Shown piece by piece: positions 43,720 to 51,788 of a stretch of 64,000 nucleotides of DNA. Within the stretch, counting starts at the first letter, position 1. Each line of letters begins with the position of its first letter. A program made the translations under genes and the position numbers. This stretch comes from Streptomyces massasporeus (lineage in GTDB: Bacteria; Actinomycetota; Actinomycetes; Streptomycetales; Streptomycetaceae), in contig NZ_BMSE01000013.1 in NCBI RefSeq assembly GCF_014648995.1, forward strand, positions 62,001 to 126,000, written 5' to 3'. The notes beneath the pieces were generated by a model that worked only from the letters and a program-made list of their open reading frames with translations, did not search any database and had not been told where the DNA came from.

Positions 43720-46700
43720 ATGGTGACCTTCGCGCAGGCGCAGGAGCGTGCGGAAGAGTGGATCAACGGGGATCTGCCGTCGTACCAGCATCGTGAGGTG
43801 CGGGTGCGGGAGTTCGATCTCGGGTTCGTGGTGTGGGCCGAGGACCGGGCGGACGGGCCGCGGTCGGACGGTGGTGCGCAGCGGCTGGTGATCGCGCGGG
43901 ACAGTGGCGAGGCGACGTTGTGGCCCGGGCTGCCGGTGGGTGAGGTGATCCGCCGGTACGAGGAGGAGTACGGCCGTCCGGACGCGGTGGACGAGCCGGC
44001 ACCGCAGGCGCCTGCCGCGCGGGTGGATCTGAATCAGACGTCGTTCCTGCTGACTCCGCCGGAGTGGTTGCAGGACGCGGCGGACAAGCTGGGGATTCCG
44101 GATCGGCGGGGTGCGGGGGCTGGAGCCGGGGAGCAAGCGGCTTCTGCGGCTGGGGGGTCGGATTCCGGCTCTGGTGCCGGGCTTGGTTCTGGTTCTGGGC
44201 TTGGTTCTGGTTCCGGCGCTGGCCCTTCCGGTTCTGGGTCCGGTCCTGCTTCCGGTTCGGCGACTCCCGCGCAGGGTGCGCCGGCCGCGCCGGGCAGTGG
44301 TGCCTCGTGGCCGGCGGCCGGGGGCGGTGACTCCGACGCCGACGCGGGTGCTTCCGGGGCTCCGGTGGCGCCGTCCGTGCCTGCGGGGGCGACGCCCTGG
44401 GCCGGCACGGACACCAACGCGGACGCCGGTGACGACCGTTCCGTGCCGCTGCCGGCGACGGTTTTCGCGCCGCCGCTGAGCGGGGCCGACAGCGACGTCG
44501 CGCCGCCCTCGGCCACGCCCGAGGCCAAGACGACTCTGATGTCGGGTGGCAGTCAGCTGCCGCCCACGGCGCTGTCGCCGGCGGTCGACGACCCGAACGC
44601 GCAGGGGCCGGGGGCGGCGCCCCCGCCCGCGCCTGGTGGTCCCGGGTACGGCTATCCGGCAGGTCCGGGGGGTGCTCCGGGTGTGCCGGGGACGCCGCCC
44701 GGTGGTGTGCCGGGGACGCCGCCCGGTGGTGTGCCGCAGGGCAGTACGCCTCCGCCCGTGCCCGGCGGGCAGCCGTACGGGTATCCGCAGGCCCCGCAGG
44801 GCAGTACGCCTCCGCCCGTGCCCGGCGGGCAGCCGTACGGGTATCCGCAGGCCCCGCAGGGGAGTACGCCTCCGCCGGCCGCCGGGCCGGGGGCCGCTCC
44901 GAACGCCGGGGACATCGCCGACGCCGCGACCAGCAAGGCCTCTCCGCCGCCCGGGCGGCGGGGTACGGGTCCGTCCACTCCGCCTCCTCCGGGTGCCCCG
45001 GGGACGCCCGGTGCTCAGCCGGGCAGCACGCCTCCGCCGTCCGGGCCCGGGGCGCCGGGCACTCCCGCGGGCGGCTACGTGCCCACGCAGATGGTGTCGG
45101 CGCTCGGGCCTGACGGGCCGGGTGGATCCGGATCCGGGGACTCTTCGGGGACGGGCACGCCGCTGCCGCCGCCGGGGGTTCCCGGTGCTCCGGGCGCGCC
45201 GAACCCGCCCGGCCCTCCCGGTGCGCCGAACCCGCCCGGTCCTCCCGGTGCGCCGCAGCCTCCTGGCGTTCCGGGCGGCACGCCGCCCGGCGGTGTCCAC
45301 CACGCTGCCACGATGCTTGCCGACCCGGGCCGGATGGGCCCGGGTGCGCCGCAGCCTCCGGCTCCCCCTGGAGCGCCCGGTGCTCCGGGTGCCCCCCAGC
45401 ATCCGGGGATGCCGAACCCGCCGGGTGCTCCCCACCCGCCCGGCCCGCCCGGTGCGCCGCAGCCGCCCGGTGCGCCCGGTGCCCCTGGTGCTCCCGGTGC
45501 TCCCGGTGGTCCGGGTCCCGTGCACCATGCGGAGACCATGCTGGCCACGCCCCCGGCGGGCGGTCCCGGCGTGCCTCCGCCGCCGCAGGCTCCCGGCGCA
45601 CCACCCGCCGCCCCGGGTGCCGCCCCGGGCGCCCCTGGCACGCCCGGTGCTCAGCCGCTTCCGCCGGGGATGCCGGGCGCGGTGCCGCCCGGTATGCCGC
45701 CGGGTGCGATGCCCCCGGGTGCGATGCCGCCGCCCGGCCAGCCCGTCCCCGGGCAGCCGCCGGCGTACGGCTATCCGCAGCAGCCGACCGGGCAGCCGAC
45801 GGTCGGGCCCGGCTATCAGGCCGTGCTGCGCTACCGCGCGCAGGACGGCTCCGAGCAGCAGCTGATCCGGCGTTCCGCGCCGGGTACGCCGCACCCGGAG
45901 TGGCAGATCTTCCACGAGCTGCGGGCCATGAACGTGCCCCCGGACCAGGTGCTGGAGCTGCACACCGAGCTGGAGTCGTGCGAGCTGCCGGGTGCGTACT
46001 GCGCGCGGATGATCCGGGAGCAGTGGCCGCAGGCGCGCATCACGAGCATCGCGCCGTACGGCACGGACCACGCCAGCCGCCAGCAGGGCATGCAGCAGCT
46101 GCTGGCCCACCAGGGCGAGTTGCACCAGGTGGCGGACGGCCCGGCGCGCCCTGCGCCGGTGCGCGCTCCGCTGCCGCCGGTGCAGATGGCGCCGCCGATC
46201 CCGCCGGAGGCCATCGGGCAGGAGCTGGGGGCCGCGTTCGGGCCGGGGGTGTTCCGGTTCGAGCAGGCCGCCGTGTCGCGGCAGGGTGTGCCGCCGGTGG
46301 TGGCGCACACGCTGGTGGCGGCCGGACTGCCGATGGACATGGGCCCGTTCTTCTGGGCGCAGGCGCAGCCCGGCCGGCCCGTTCCGACACTGGCGGAGCT
46401 GGCGGCCGAGCGCGGGGTGCAGTCGGCCTCGGACGCCGGTTCCTACCTGGTGATGGGCAGCGACTTCGGCAAGGCGATCTGCGTGCAGTACGGCACGGCG
46501 AACATCGTCGCCGTGCCGGTGGAGGCGGGGCCGGGCGGAGCGCCCGTGCCGCCGCAGTTCGTGAACACCGGGTTGCCGGAGTTCGCGCGCTGTCTGGCGC
46601 TGCTCGGGCGGATGTGGCGGTTGCGGTTCGGGCTGAACCAGGAGCAGGCGGGCCGCTGGACCGTCGACTTCCAGGCCCAGTTGGCCGCGCTCGACCCGGC

Positions 46701-46767
46701 GGCACTGGGGTCGCCGGAGAGCTGGTGGTCGGTGCTGCTGGAGCAGATGTGGGACGGACTGCTGTGA
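43720..46767 (+). CDS. Imm35/YrhB-like, Pro-rich, deaminase-like and SUKH-4-like multidomain protein, 1015 aa
   Basis: The N-terminal about 85 residues (FAQAQERAEEWIN, then REFDLGFVVWAEDR and LVIARDSGEATLWPG) resemble the Imm35/YrhB immunity fold. About 600 residues of Pro/Gly/Ala linker follow, including GAPGAP runs and a perfect 20-residue repeat. From about 705 a deaminase-like domain has HPE (725-727) and a downstream Cys754-x6-Cys761 pair (HTELESCELPGAYC), a pattern seen in nucleic-acid/nucleotide deaminase families. The last about 185 residues match the SUKH-4 pattern (FFWAQAQ, YLVMGSDFGKAICVQYGTANIVAV). It has no signal peptide. GAGG lies 6 nt before ATG 43720. Confidence 0.72.
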   Translation: MVTFAQAQERAEEWINGDLPSYQHREVRVREFDLGFVVWAEDRADGPRSDGGAQRLVIARDSGEATLWPGLPVGEVIRRYEEEYGRPDAVDEPAPQAPAARVDLNQTSFLLTPPEWLQDAADKLGIPDRRGAGAGAGEQAASAAGGSDSGSGAGLGSGSGLGSGSGAGPSGSGSGPASGSATPAQGAPAAPGSGASWPAAGGGDSDADAGASGAPVAPSVPAGATPWAGTDTNADAGDDRSVPLPATVFAPPLSGADSDVAPPSATPEAKTTLMSGGSQLPPTALSPAVDDPNAQGPGAAPPPAPGGPGYGYPAGPGGAPGVPGTPPGGVPGTPPGGVPQGSTPPPVPGGQPYGYPQAPQGSTPPPVPGGQPYGYPQAPQGSTPPPAAGPGAAPNAGDIADAATSKASPPPGRRGTGPSTPPPPGAPGTPGAQPGSTPPPSGPGAPGTPAGGYVPTQMVSALGPDGPGGSGSGDSSGTGTPLPPPGVPGAPGAPNPPGPPGAPNPPGPPGAPQPPGVPGGTPPGGVHHAATMLADPGRMGPGAPQPPAPPGAPGAPGAPQHPGMPNPPGAPHPPGPPGAPQPPGAPGAPGAPGAPGGPGPVHHAETMLATPPAGGPGVPPPPQAPGAPPAAPGAAPGAPGTPGAQPLPPGMPGAVPPGMPPGAMPPGAMPPPGQPVPGQPPAYGYPQQPTGQPTVGPGYQAVLRYRAQDGSEQQLIRRSAPGTPHPEWQIFHELRAMNVPPDQVLELHTELESCELPGAYCARMIREQWPQARITSIAPYGTDHASRQQGMQQLLAHQGELHQVADGPARPAPVRAPLPPVQMAPPIPPEAIGQELGAAFGPGVFRFEQAAVSRQGVPPVVAHTLVAAGLPMDMGPFFWAQAQPGRPVPTLAELAAERGVQSASDAGSYLVMGSDFGKAICVQYGTANIVAVPVEAGPGGAPVPPQFVNTGLPEFARCLALLGRMWRLRFGLNQEQAGRWTVDFQAQLAALDPAALGSPESWWSVLLEQMWDGLL
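44734..44875. repeat. 60-bp perfect tandem repeat inside the Pro-rich linker
   Basis: Two full 60-bp units plus a partial third encode QGSTPPPVPGGQPYGYPQAP (about residues 340-379). Identity at the DNA level indicates recent slippage or duplication, so copy number may vary between strains. Confidence 0.9.
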
Positions 46768-46792
46768 CGCCTCGCCGCTGACGTGCCACAAG

Positions 46793-46830
46793 GAGCCGGA
46801 CTCGGTCGCTCGTACGACCGGGCCCGGCTC
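46793..46830 (+). terminator. Terminator after the multidomain immunity-like gene
   Basis: Outer arms GAGCCGG/CCGGCTC and inner arms CGGTCG/CGACCG form an interrupted stem followed by TTCTC, 26 nt after the stop codon. Confidence 0.65.
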
Positions 46831-46866
46831 TTCTCATGCCCGTGCCGAAGATTCTTCGCGCCGGGC

Positions 46867-46893
46867 TGTCACATCTCTCTCCGCTGTTCCGTC
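46867..46893 (+). promoter_or_regulatory. ECF41-type sigma promoter
   Basis: TGTCACA (46867-46873), exactly 16 nt, then CGTC (46890-46893). This is the consensus described for ECF41 sigma factors (TGTCACA-N16-CGTC), which usually control genes for carboxymuconolactone decarboxylases, oxidoreductases or epimerases. The downstream gene is of the first type. Confidence 0.75.
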
Positions 46894-46944
46894 AGTGCAG
46901 TGACAGCGACGCACGACGCACCGCCGACACAGGAGGCAGAGATC

Positions 46945-47406
46945 ATGCAGGCACGGATGACGAACCCGGCGTACGTCCTTTCCGGCGCGATGAAGGGCAT
47001 CGGCACCCTCTTCCAGGCGATCGGGGAGGGCGGCCTGGCCCCGGACGTGGCGGAGATCGTCGGGCTGCGCGCCAGCCAGATCAACGGCTGCGGGGCCTGC
47101 GTGCACGGACACGTGGCCAACCTCCGCAAGGCCGGGGCGAGCGAGGAGCGCATCGCGGCCGTCGCCGCCTGGCGGCATGCGCCCTTCTTCTCGGACGCCG
47201 AGCGCGCCGCGCTGAAGCTGACGGAGGCGATGACGCGGCTTTCCGACCTCTCGGGGGAGTCGGTGCCGGACGCGCTGTGGGACGAGGTGGCCGACCACTT
47301 CGACGAGAAGGAACTCTCCGCCCTGATCCTCACCGTCTCGGTCACCAACATGTTCAACCGCATCAACACGACCATCCAGGAGCCCGCGGGCACCACCTGG
47401 GGCTGA
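46945..47406 (+). CDS. Carboxymuconolactone decarboxylase/AhpD-like protein, 153 aa
   Basis: The all-helical CMD/AhpD fold is recognised by INGCGACVHGHVANLRKAGASEERIAAVAAW with the redox motif Cys49-x-x-Cys52-x3-His56, typical of alkylhydroperoxidase-like enzymes. Length matches single-domain members. It probably acts on peroxides or reactive electrophiles, but the substrate is unknown. AGGAGG precedes ATG 46945. An exact ECF41-type promoter starts 78 bp upstream, yet no ECF sigma gene lies within the window, so control must come from elsewhere in the genome. Confidence 0.88.
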   Translation: MQARMTNPAYVLSGAMKGIGTLFQAIGEGGLAPDVAEIVGLRASQINGCGACVHGHVANLRKAGASEERIAAVAAWRHAPFFSDAERAALKLTEAMTRLSDLSGESVPDALWDEVADHFDEKELSALILTVSVTNMFNRINTTIQEPAGTTWG

Positions 47407-47565
47407 CGGCCCGTACGGGCCGTGGGCCCGTGACCTCTGTGCGGAGTGTCGCGTTATGAACACTTCCGCCTGATCCACCAAGATGTGCGCGAAATCATCC
47501 CATTTCTAGCGCGACTTCGCATCGGTGCGCTTGCCTGCGCATCGGTGTGGTGGAGAGGGGCCTGG

Positions 47566-48453
47566 ATGAGCAGCGCGACGGCGTCACCGCACGGCTTCAC
47601 GGCCGTGCGGGGGCGCGGCTACCGTCCCGAGCAGGTCGACGCGTATGCCGAGGCCCTTTCCGCGGACCGGGACGCGGCCTGGGAGAGGGCAGCCCGCCTG
47701 ACGGTGCTCGCCCGGCGGATGGACGAGGAACTGGAGCGGCTGCGCGAGGCCGTGGCCCGGCTGGCCCCGCAGACCTACGAGACGCTCGGGGAGCGTGCAC
47801 GGCGACTCTTCGAACTCGGCGAGCAGGAGGCCGCTGCCGTGCGGGAGGAAGCGCTGCGGGAAGCGCGGCAACGCGTGGACTCGGTGCGGTCGACCGCGGC
47901 CGGCGTGCGCGAGTCCGCCCAGGCGCACGCCGATGCCGTACGCGCCGACGGCGACGAACGCGCCCGCCAGCGGCTGCTCGCCGCACACGCCGAGGCCGAC
48001 GAGATCCGGGGCGTGGCAGGGCGTGAGGCGGAGGAAGAACGGGGCGAGGCAGTGGCCGCGCTGCGGGAGATGCGCCGGCGTACCTCCGGGATGCTGGCCG
48101 AGCAGGCCAAGGAACACGCCGAACGGTGGGCGCAGGCGGAGCGGGAGGAGGCCGCCCGCGAGGCTGCGTCGGACGCGCACGACGGGGAGGCCATGTCGCG
48201 CGCCGAGCAAGCACTGTCCGACGCCGAGCACGCCTTCGCCGACGCAGAGGACTCCGCCCGCGATCTGGAGGAGGAGGCCCATGCCCATGCGGCGGAGCTG
48301 GTCGCCCAGGCCCGCGAGCACGCCGAGACCGTGGCGGAGGAGACAGCCCGGCTCCTCGGCGAACACGCCGAGCAACGAGACGACGCCCTGTCCCACATCG
48401 ACCGCGTCCACTCCAGCCTGACGGCTTGGGCGGGGCGGGTGGCGGCAGAATGA
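47566..48453 (+). CDS. DivIVA-like coiled-coil protein, 295 aa
   Basis: The N-terminus (GFTAVRGRGYRPEQVDAYAEALSADRDAAWERAARLTVL, about 8-46) matches the start of DivIVA-like Streptomyces proteins often labelled cellulose-binding. The remainder is one long Ala/Glu/Arg coiled coil, with repeated AHAEADEIR- and HAETVAEE-like segments. Relatives of this family (FilP, Scy and others) build cytoskeletal assemblies at hyphal tips. A specific role cannot be assigned. ATG 47566 is supported by GAGAGGGG 6 nt upstream. An open frame from 47446 adds an unrelated N-terminus. Confidence 0.75.
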   Translation: MSSATASPHGFTAVRGRGYRPEQVDAYAEALSADRDAAWERAARLTVLARRMDEELERLREAVARLAPQTYETLGERARRLFELGEQEAAAVREEALREARQRVDSVRSTAAGVRESAQAHADAVRADGDERARQRLLAAHAEADEIRGVAGREAEEERGEAVAALREMRRRTSGMLAEQAKEHAERWAQAEREEAAREAASDAHDGEAMSRAEQALSDAEHAFADAEDSARDLEEEAHAHAAELVAQAREHAETVAEETARLLGEHAEQRDDALSHIDRVHSSLTAWAGRVAAE

Positions 48454-48881
48454 GGCCGGCGGCGGCCGCCTGTGGGGCAGCCGCCGCCCGGGCCGCAAGG
48501 GAGTGGTGACCCCGTAGTCCGGCCCCATCCGGTGCTGCGGAGCTCGTTCCGGGGGCCGGGGGCCGGGGGCCGGCAGCGTGCAGTCCGCAGCCGGCGGCCA
48601 GGGCCCGGCAGCCAGAGGGCGGCAACCAGCTGCCGGTAGTCGGCAGTCAGCAGCCGGCAGCCGGGATCAGGCAGTCAGCGGCAAGCAGCCGCCAGTCAAC
48701 GGCCGGCCGGCAGACAGCCGCCGACCGTCAGCAGCCCGCAGCCCGCAGCCCGAAGGAAGCAGCCAGTCGCCATACAGCCAGCCAACCGCCAGCCGCTGAC
48801 GAGCCCGACCCGGTGTGCCGGTCGGGCTCTCCGTCCACCTGGCGGCACGGCGAGCCGTCCCCGGCTGCCGTGTCGCCGGGG
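48454..48881. repeat. Degenerate CAGCCGGCAG-type repeat tract without a gene
   Basis: Between about 48545 and 48800 the sequence is a degenerate array of short words (CAGCCGGCAG, CAGTCGGCAGTCAG, GCCGGGGGCCGG). It has a local period of roughly 7-14 bp but no fixed unit. A 73-codon open frame inside it merely translates the repeat and has no ribosome site. It lies between the convergent coiled-coil and symporter genes and looks like slippage-generated low-complexity DNA. Confidence 0.7.
48801..48829. terminator. Hairpin downstream of the symporter gene
   Basis: GAGCCCGACC (48801-48810) and GGTCGGGCTC (48820-48829) form a stem of 10 bp, extendable with a one-base bulge, about 50 nt after the end of the minus-strand symporter gene. 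Confidence 0.7.
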
Positions 48882-50495
48882 TCACTGGTCCCTGCGGGCC
48901 GCGCCCGCCAGGATCCAGCCCTCCACCGCCTCGTACTGGTGGCGCTGTTCCTCCGACTTCCGGTGGCCGGAGGCCATCGTGCCCAGCCAGCCGCAGGCGA
49001 AGCCCAGGGGTATGGAGACCAGGCCCGTGGTGGTGAACGGGAACCAGTTGAAGTCGGCCTCGGGGAAGGCCGAGACGGGTGAGCCGGAGACCAGGTTGGT
49101 ACCCGGCATCAGCAACAGGACCGCGAGGGAACCGCCGATGAGCGTGCTGAGCAGGCCCGTTCGCGTGTAGCGGCGCCAGAACAGGCTGTAGACCAGCGCG
49201 GGCGCGATGGCCGAGGCGCCCAGGCAGAAGGACAGCGTCACCAGCCATTGCAGGCTGCGGTGCTGGACCTGGGTGGCCAGGAGGATCGCGGGGACGCCCA
49301 CGGCCAGTGCCGACAGCCGCGCCACGGTCATCTCCCGCCGCGGCGACATCTCCTGCACCCGCGCCGCGAACACGTCGTGCGCGAGGGAGTTGGCGCAGGC
49401 CAGGATCATGCCGGCGACGGAGGCGAGCAGCGTGAGGAAGACCGCCGTGGTGACGGTCGTGAACAGGAACGTCTCCGCCGACGACACGTCCGCGCCGAAC
49501 GCCGCCTGCGATCCGAGCAGATACGCCGTGTTGCCCTGCGGGTCGACCTGCGCGATCAGTTCCCGCCCGACCAGCGCGGTCGCGCCGAAGCCGACGACCG
49601 TGATGACGAGCACGAACAGGGCCACGCCCGACACCGCCCAGGACATCGAGCGCCGCACCTGCCGGGCACTGGAGGCCGTGTACATGCGCATGGTGACGTG
49701 CGGCAGGACGCCACCGCCGAGGACCACCGTCAGCTGCGCGGTGATCATGTCCAGGTCGGGGCTGGGCCCGCCGGAGAACTGCAGGCCCGAGGAGAGGAAC
49801 GACGAGCCCACGCCGCTGTTCTGGGCGGCCGCGTCGAACAGGGCTCCAGGGTCCCAGTCGAACCGGTTGAGGATCAGCACCGCGACCACCATGCCGGAAC
49901 CGAGCAGCATCACGATCTTCAGGATCTGGATGAGGGCGGTGCCCTTCATGCCGCCGATCGCCGCGTAGCTGATCATCAGCGCGCCCACGCCGATGATGCA
50001 TCCGGTCTGCAGTGACTCGCCGGAGAAGCCGAGGATGAATGCCATCAGCTGCCCGGTCCCCGCCAGCTGGACCAGCATCAGCGGCAGCAACGCCGCAAGG
50101 GTCACTGCGCAGGCCGCGATGCGGACACCGCGTCCCGGCATCCGGCGGGTCAGCGCGTCGCCCATGGTGAACCGGCCCGCGTTCCGCAGCGGTTCGGCCA
50201 GCAGGAACATCAGCAGCATCAGCGACAGGGCCGTACTCAGAGCCAGGACGATCCCGTCGTAGCCGAACAGCGCGATGACGCCGCCGGTGCCGAGGACGGT
50301 CGCGGCGGAGATGTAGTCGCCCGCGATGGCCAGGCCGTTGCGCATGGGGGACAGGGAGCTGTAGCCGGTGTAGAACTCGTCCAGGTCGTCCCGGTCCGGG
50401 CCCGTCATCACGCACAGCAGCAGCGTGATCGTGGCGACGGCGGAGAAGCCGACCAGGGACATGGCCTGGGCGTTGCCGCTGAAGTCGGTGTTCAC
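48882..50495 (-). CDS. Sodium/solute symporter, monocarboxylate (ActP/MctC-like) branch
   Basis: The 537-aa protein has about 13 membrane helices. LDEFYTGYSSLSPMRNGLAIAGDYISAATVLGTGG is the N-terminal SSS signature of acetate/pyruvate-type carriers, and ASVAGMILACANSLAHDVFA is a conserved later segment. The partner DUF485 gene overlaps its start by 4 nt (GTGA), as in ActP/YjcH and MctC operons, which supports short-chain carboxylate uptake. GTG 50495 is chosen for this overlap. The open frame continues upstream without similarity. Confidence 0.87.
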   Translation of the reverse strand: MNTDFSGNAQAMSLVGFSAVATITLLLCVMTGPDRDDLDEFYTGYSSLSPMRNGLAIAGDYISAATVLGTGGVIALFGYDGIVLALSTALSLMLLMFLLAEPLRNAGRFTMGDALTRRMPGRGVRIAACAVTLAALLPLMLVQLAGTGQLMAFILGFSGESLQTGCIIGVGALMISYAAIGGMKGTALIQILKIVMLLGSGMVVAVLILNRFDWDPGALFDAAAQNSGVGSSFLSSGLQFSGGPSPDLDMITAQLTVVLGGGVLPHVTMRMYTASSARQVRRSMSWAVSGVALFVLVITVVGFGATALVGRELIAQVDPQGNTAYLLGSQAAFGADVSSAETFLFTTVTTAVFLTLLASVAGMILACANSLAHDVFAARVQEMSPRREMTVARLSALAVGVPAILLATQVQHRSLQWLVTLSFCLGASAIAPALVYSLFWRRYTRTGLLSTLIGGSLAVLLLMPGTNLVSGSPVSAFPEADFNWFPFTTTGLVSIPLGFACGWLGTMASGHRKSEEQRHQYEAVEGWILAGAARRDQ

Positions 50496-50941
50496 CGTGT
50501 CCCCTCTCGCTTCGCGTCCAGCTCGGCGTGCTTGCGTATCCGGTCCGCGATCGGGTCGACGCGGCGTCGGGCCGTCTGCTCGTACAGGGCGATCGCCAGC
50601 CAGGTCACGGGGACCTGGATGAGCGCGAGCAGCAGGCCGGTGGGCAGGCCGTCGGTGACGGTGCTCGTCATGAACGACGGTGCGAACGCCGACAGGATCA
50701 GGAACAGGACGAAGTAGCCGAGCGCCGTGAGTGTGGCCACGCGTCGCTGCCAGCGGTAGGCGCTGCGCAGGACACGGAGGTCGCTGTGGTGCCCGAGCGC
50801 GGTGTGGCGCTGGGGGCGCCGTCCGGCCGGTTCGGGCGCCTCCTGCGGTGCCCAGGGGTAGGTGTCGTACGTGTACGGGTCGTAGGACGGTGGCGGATCG
50901 GGTGGTCGGTACGGGTAGGACGGGGACGGGTCGTAGGACAT
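50492..50941 (-). CDS. DUF485 family membrane protein, 149 aa
   Basis: After a Pro/Tyr-rich cytoplasmic N-terminus (about 1-45) there are two hydrophobic helices (about 75-90 and 103-122) and a basic tail with RRRVDPIADRIRKHAE, typical of DUF485 (YjcH-like) proteins. It forms an operon with the symporter and is presumably an accessory subunit. The Tyr/Pro N-terminal extension is longer than in E. coli YjcH and resembles other Streptomyces copies. Confidence 0.83.
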   Translation of the reverse strand: MSYDPSPSYPYRPPDPPPSYDPYTYDTYPWAPQEAPEPAGRRPQRHTALGHHSDLRVLRSAYRWQRRVATLTALGYFVLFLILSAFAPSFMTSTVTDGLPTGLLLALIQVPVTWLAIALYEQTARRRVDPIADRIRKHAELDAKREGTR

Positions 50942-51133
50942 CCCGGTTCTCCTTGCGAGGGTGGGATCCGGTGCGGCGGGCCGCAGGGAGGTGGGGGGCG
51001 GGAGCCACGCACGCTACTTCGGAGTAGGGGTCCAGCGCGAGGGTTTTGGCAAACTGATCGGTCGGTATGCGCTTACCTTTCCGACCTCGGGTGTTACCCG
51101 CGTTAACTCGGATTCTTCGCAGGTCCCGGCGCG

Positions 51134-51696
51134 TCACCTGAGGTGGATCAGCGCCACGGAAGCCGGTATTTCGGAGCGGTCGTCGAGCGTCGCCCGGAAG
51201 GCCGGCCGCCGGTCGGTCCGACGCGCGACCGAACTGCTCGCGAGAAGTGTGAAGTTGACGCCGACACGGCCTCCGGCCGGCACGCGTATGCGGGTCTCCT
51301 GCTCCGCCCGCACGGTCCACCCGCCACCCACCGGCCGTGCGGTGAGGGTCACCCGGCGTGCGGTGTCGCCGAAGTTGTAGACGTCGACGGTCACGGTGTG
51401 CGGCGTCTCCACCGGCGCCGTGGCCACAGCCGTCAGCGTGTACACCCCTGCCTGCCGGGCGCGCACGGTGTACGTCGCGTACCAGCTCGTTCGCGCAGGG
51501 GGTTTCTCCGTCGTCCGTAACCCCAATACCGGCCGCGGGCTGCCCGGCGGTCCCTCACCACCGGAATGTTCGTCCGCACCGCGGACTCGCCCTGCACCGT
51601 CACTGTCCCGGGCGCGGTCGCCCGGGCGCTGCCGCCGCTTGCTGCCGGCATCGCCCCGAGCCCCGTCGCCATCGCCGTGCGCCTGTTGAAGTCCAT
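51134..51696 (-). pseudogene. Decayed secreted-protein gene (frameshifted and probably internally deleted)
   Basis: In one minus frame from ATG 51696 a Tat-like N-terminus is read (MDFNRRTAMATGLGAMPAAS). After about 45 codons this frame becomes Arg-rich and loses protein character. A different minus frame then carries a good beta-sandwich-like C-terminus (TSWYATYTVRARQAGVYTLT, then VDVYNFGDTARRVTLTARP and RIRVPAGGRVGVNFTL) to a stop at 51134. The two parts fit the ends of a larger exported enzyme or carbohydrate-binding protein. The junction, about 51500-51560, has a frameshift, and the catalytic middle is missing. Confidence 0.6.
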
Positions 51697-51788
51697 GCCA
51701 CCAGCAGACCCGCACGGCCCGTCACTCCGCGTCACCCGAAAGAGTGTGCGGACCCGGAAAGGGGTCGGGGTCGCGCCCTAGGGGTGCC

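Noticed and set aside
44734..44875. Tandem repeat considered as a CRISPR array
   Set aside because: The 60-bp units are contiguous without spacers, in frame within a Pro-rich coding region, and no cas genes occur.
43414..46791. Long minus-strand frame opposite the multidomain protein
   Set aside because: Arg/Gly/Thr low complexity caused by the GC-rich codons of the plus-strand gene. The plus-strand gene has recognisable domains and a ribosome site.
48578..48799. 73-codon frame in the CAGCCGG tract
   Set aside because: It only translates the short repeats and has no ribosome site or family.
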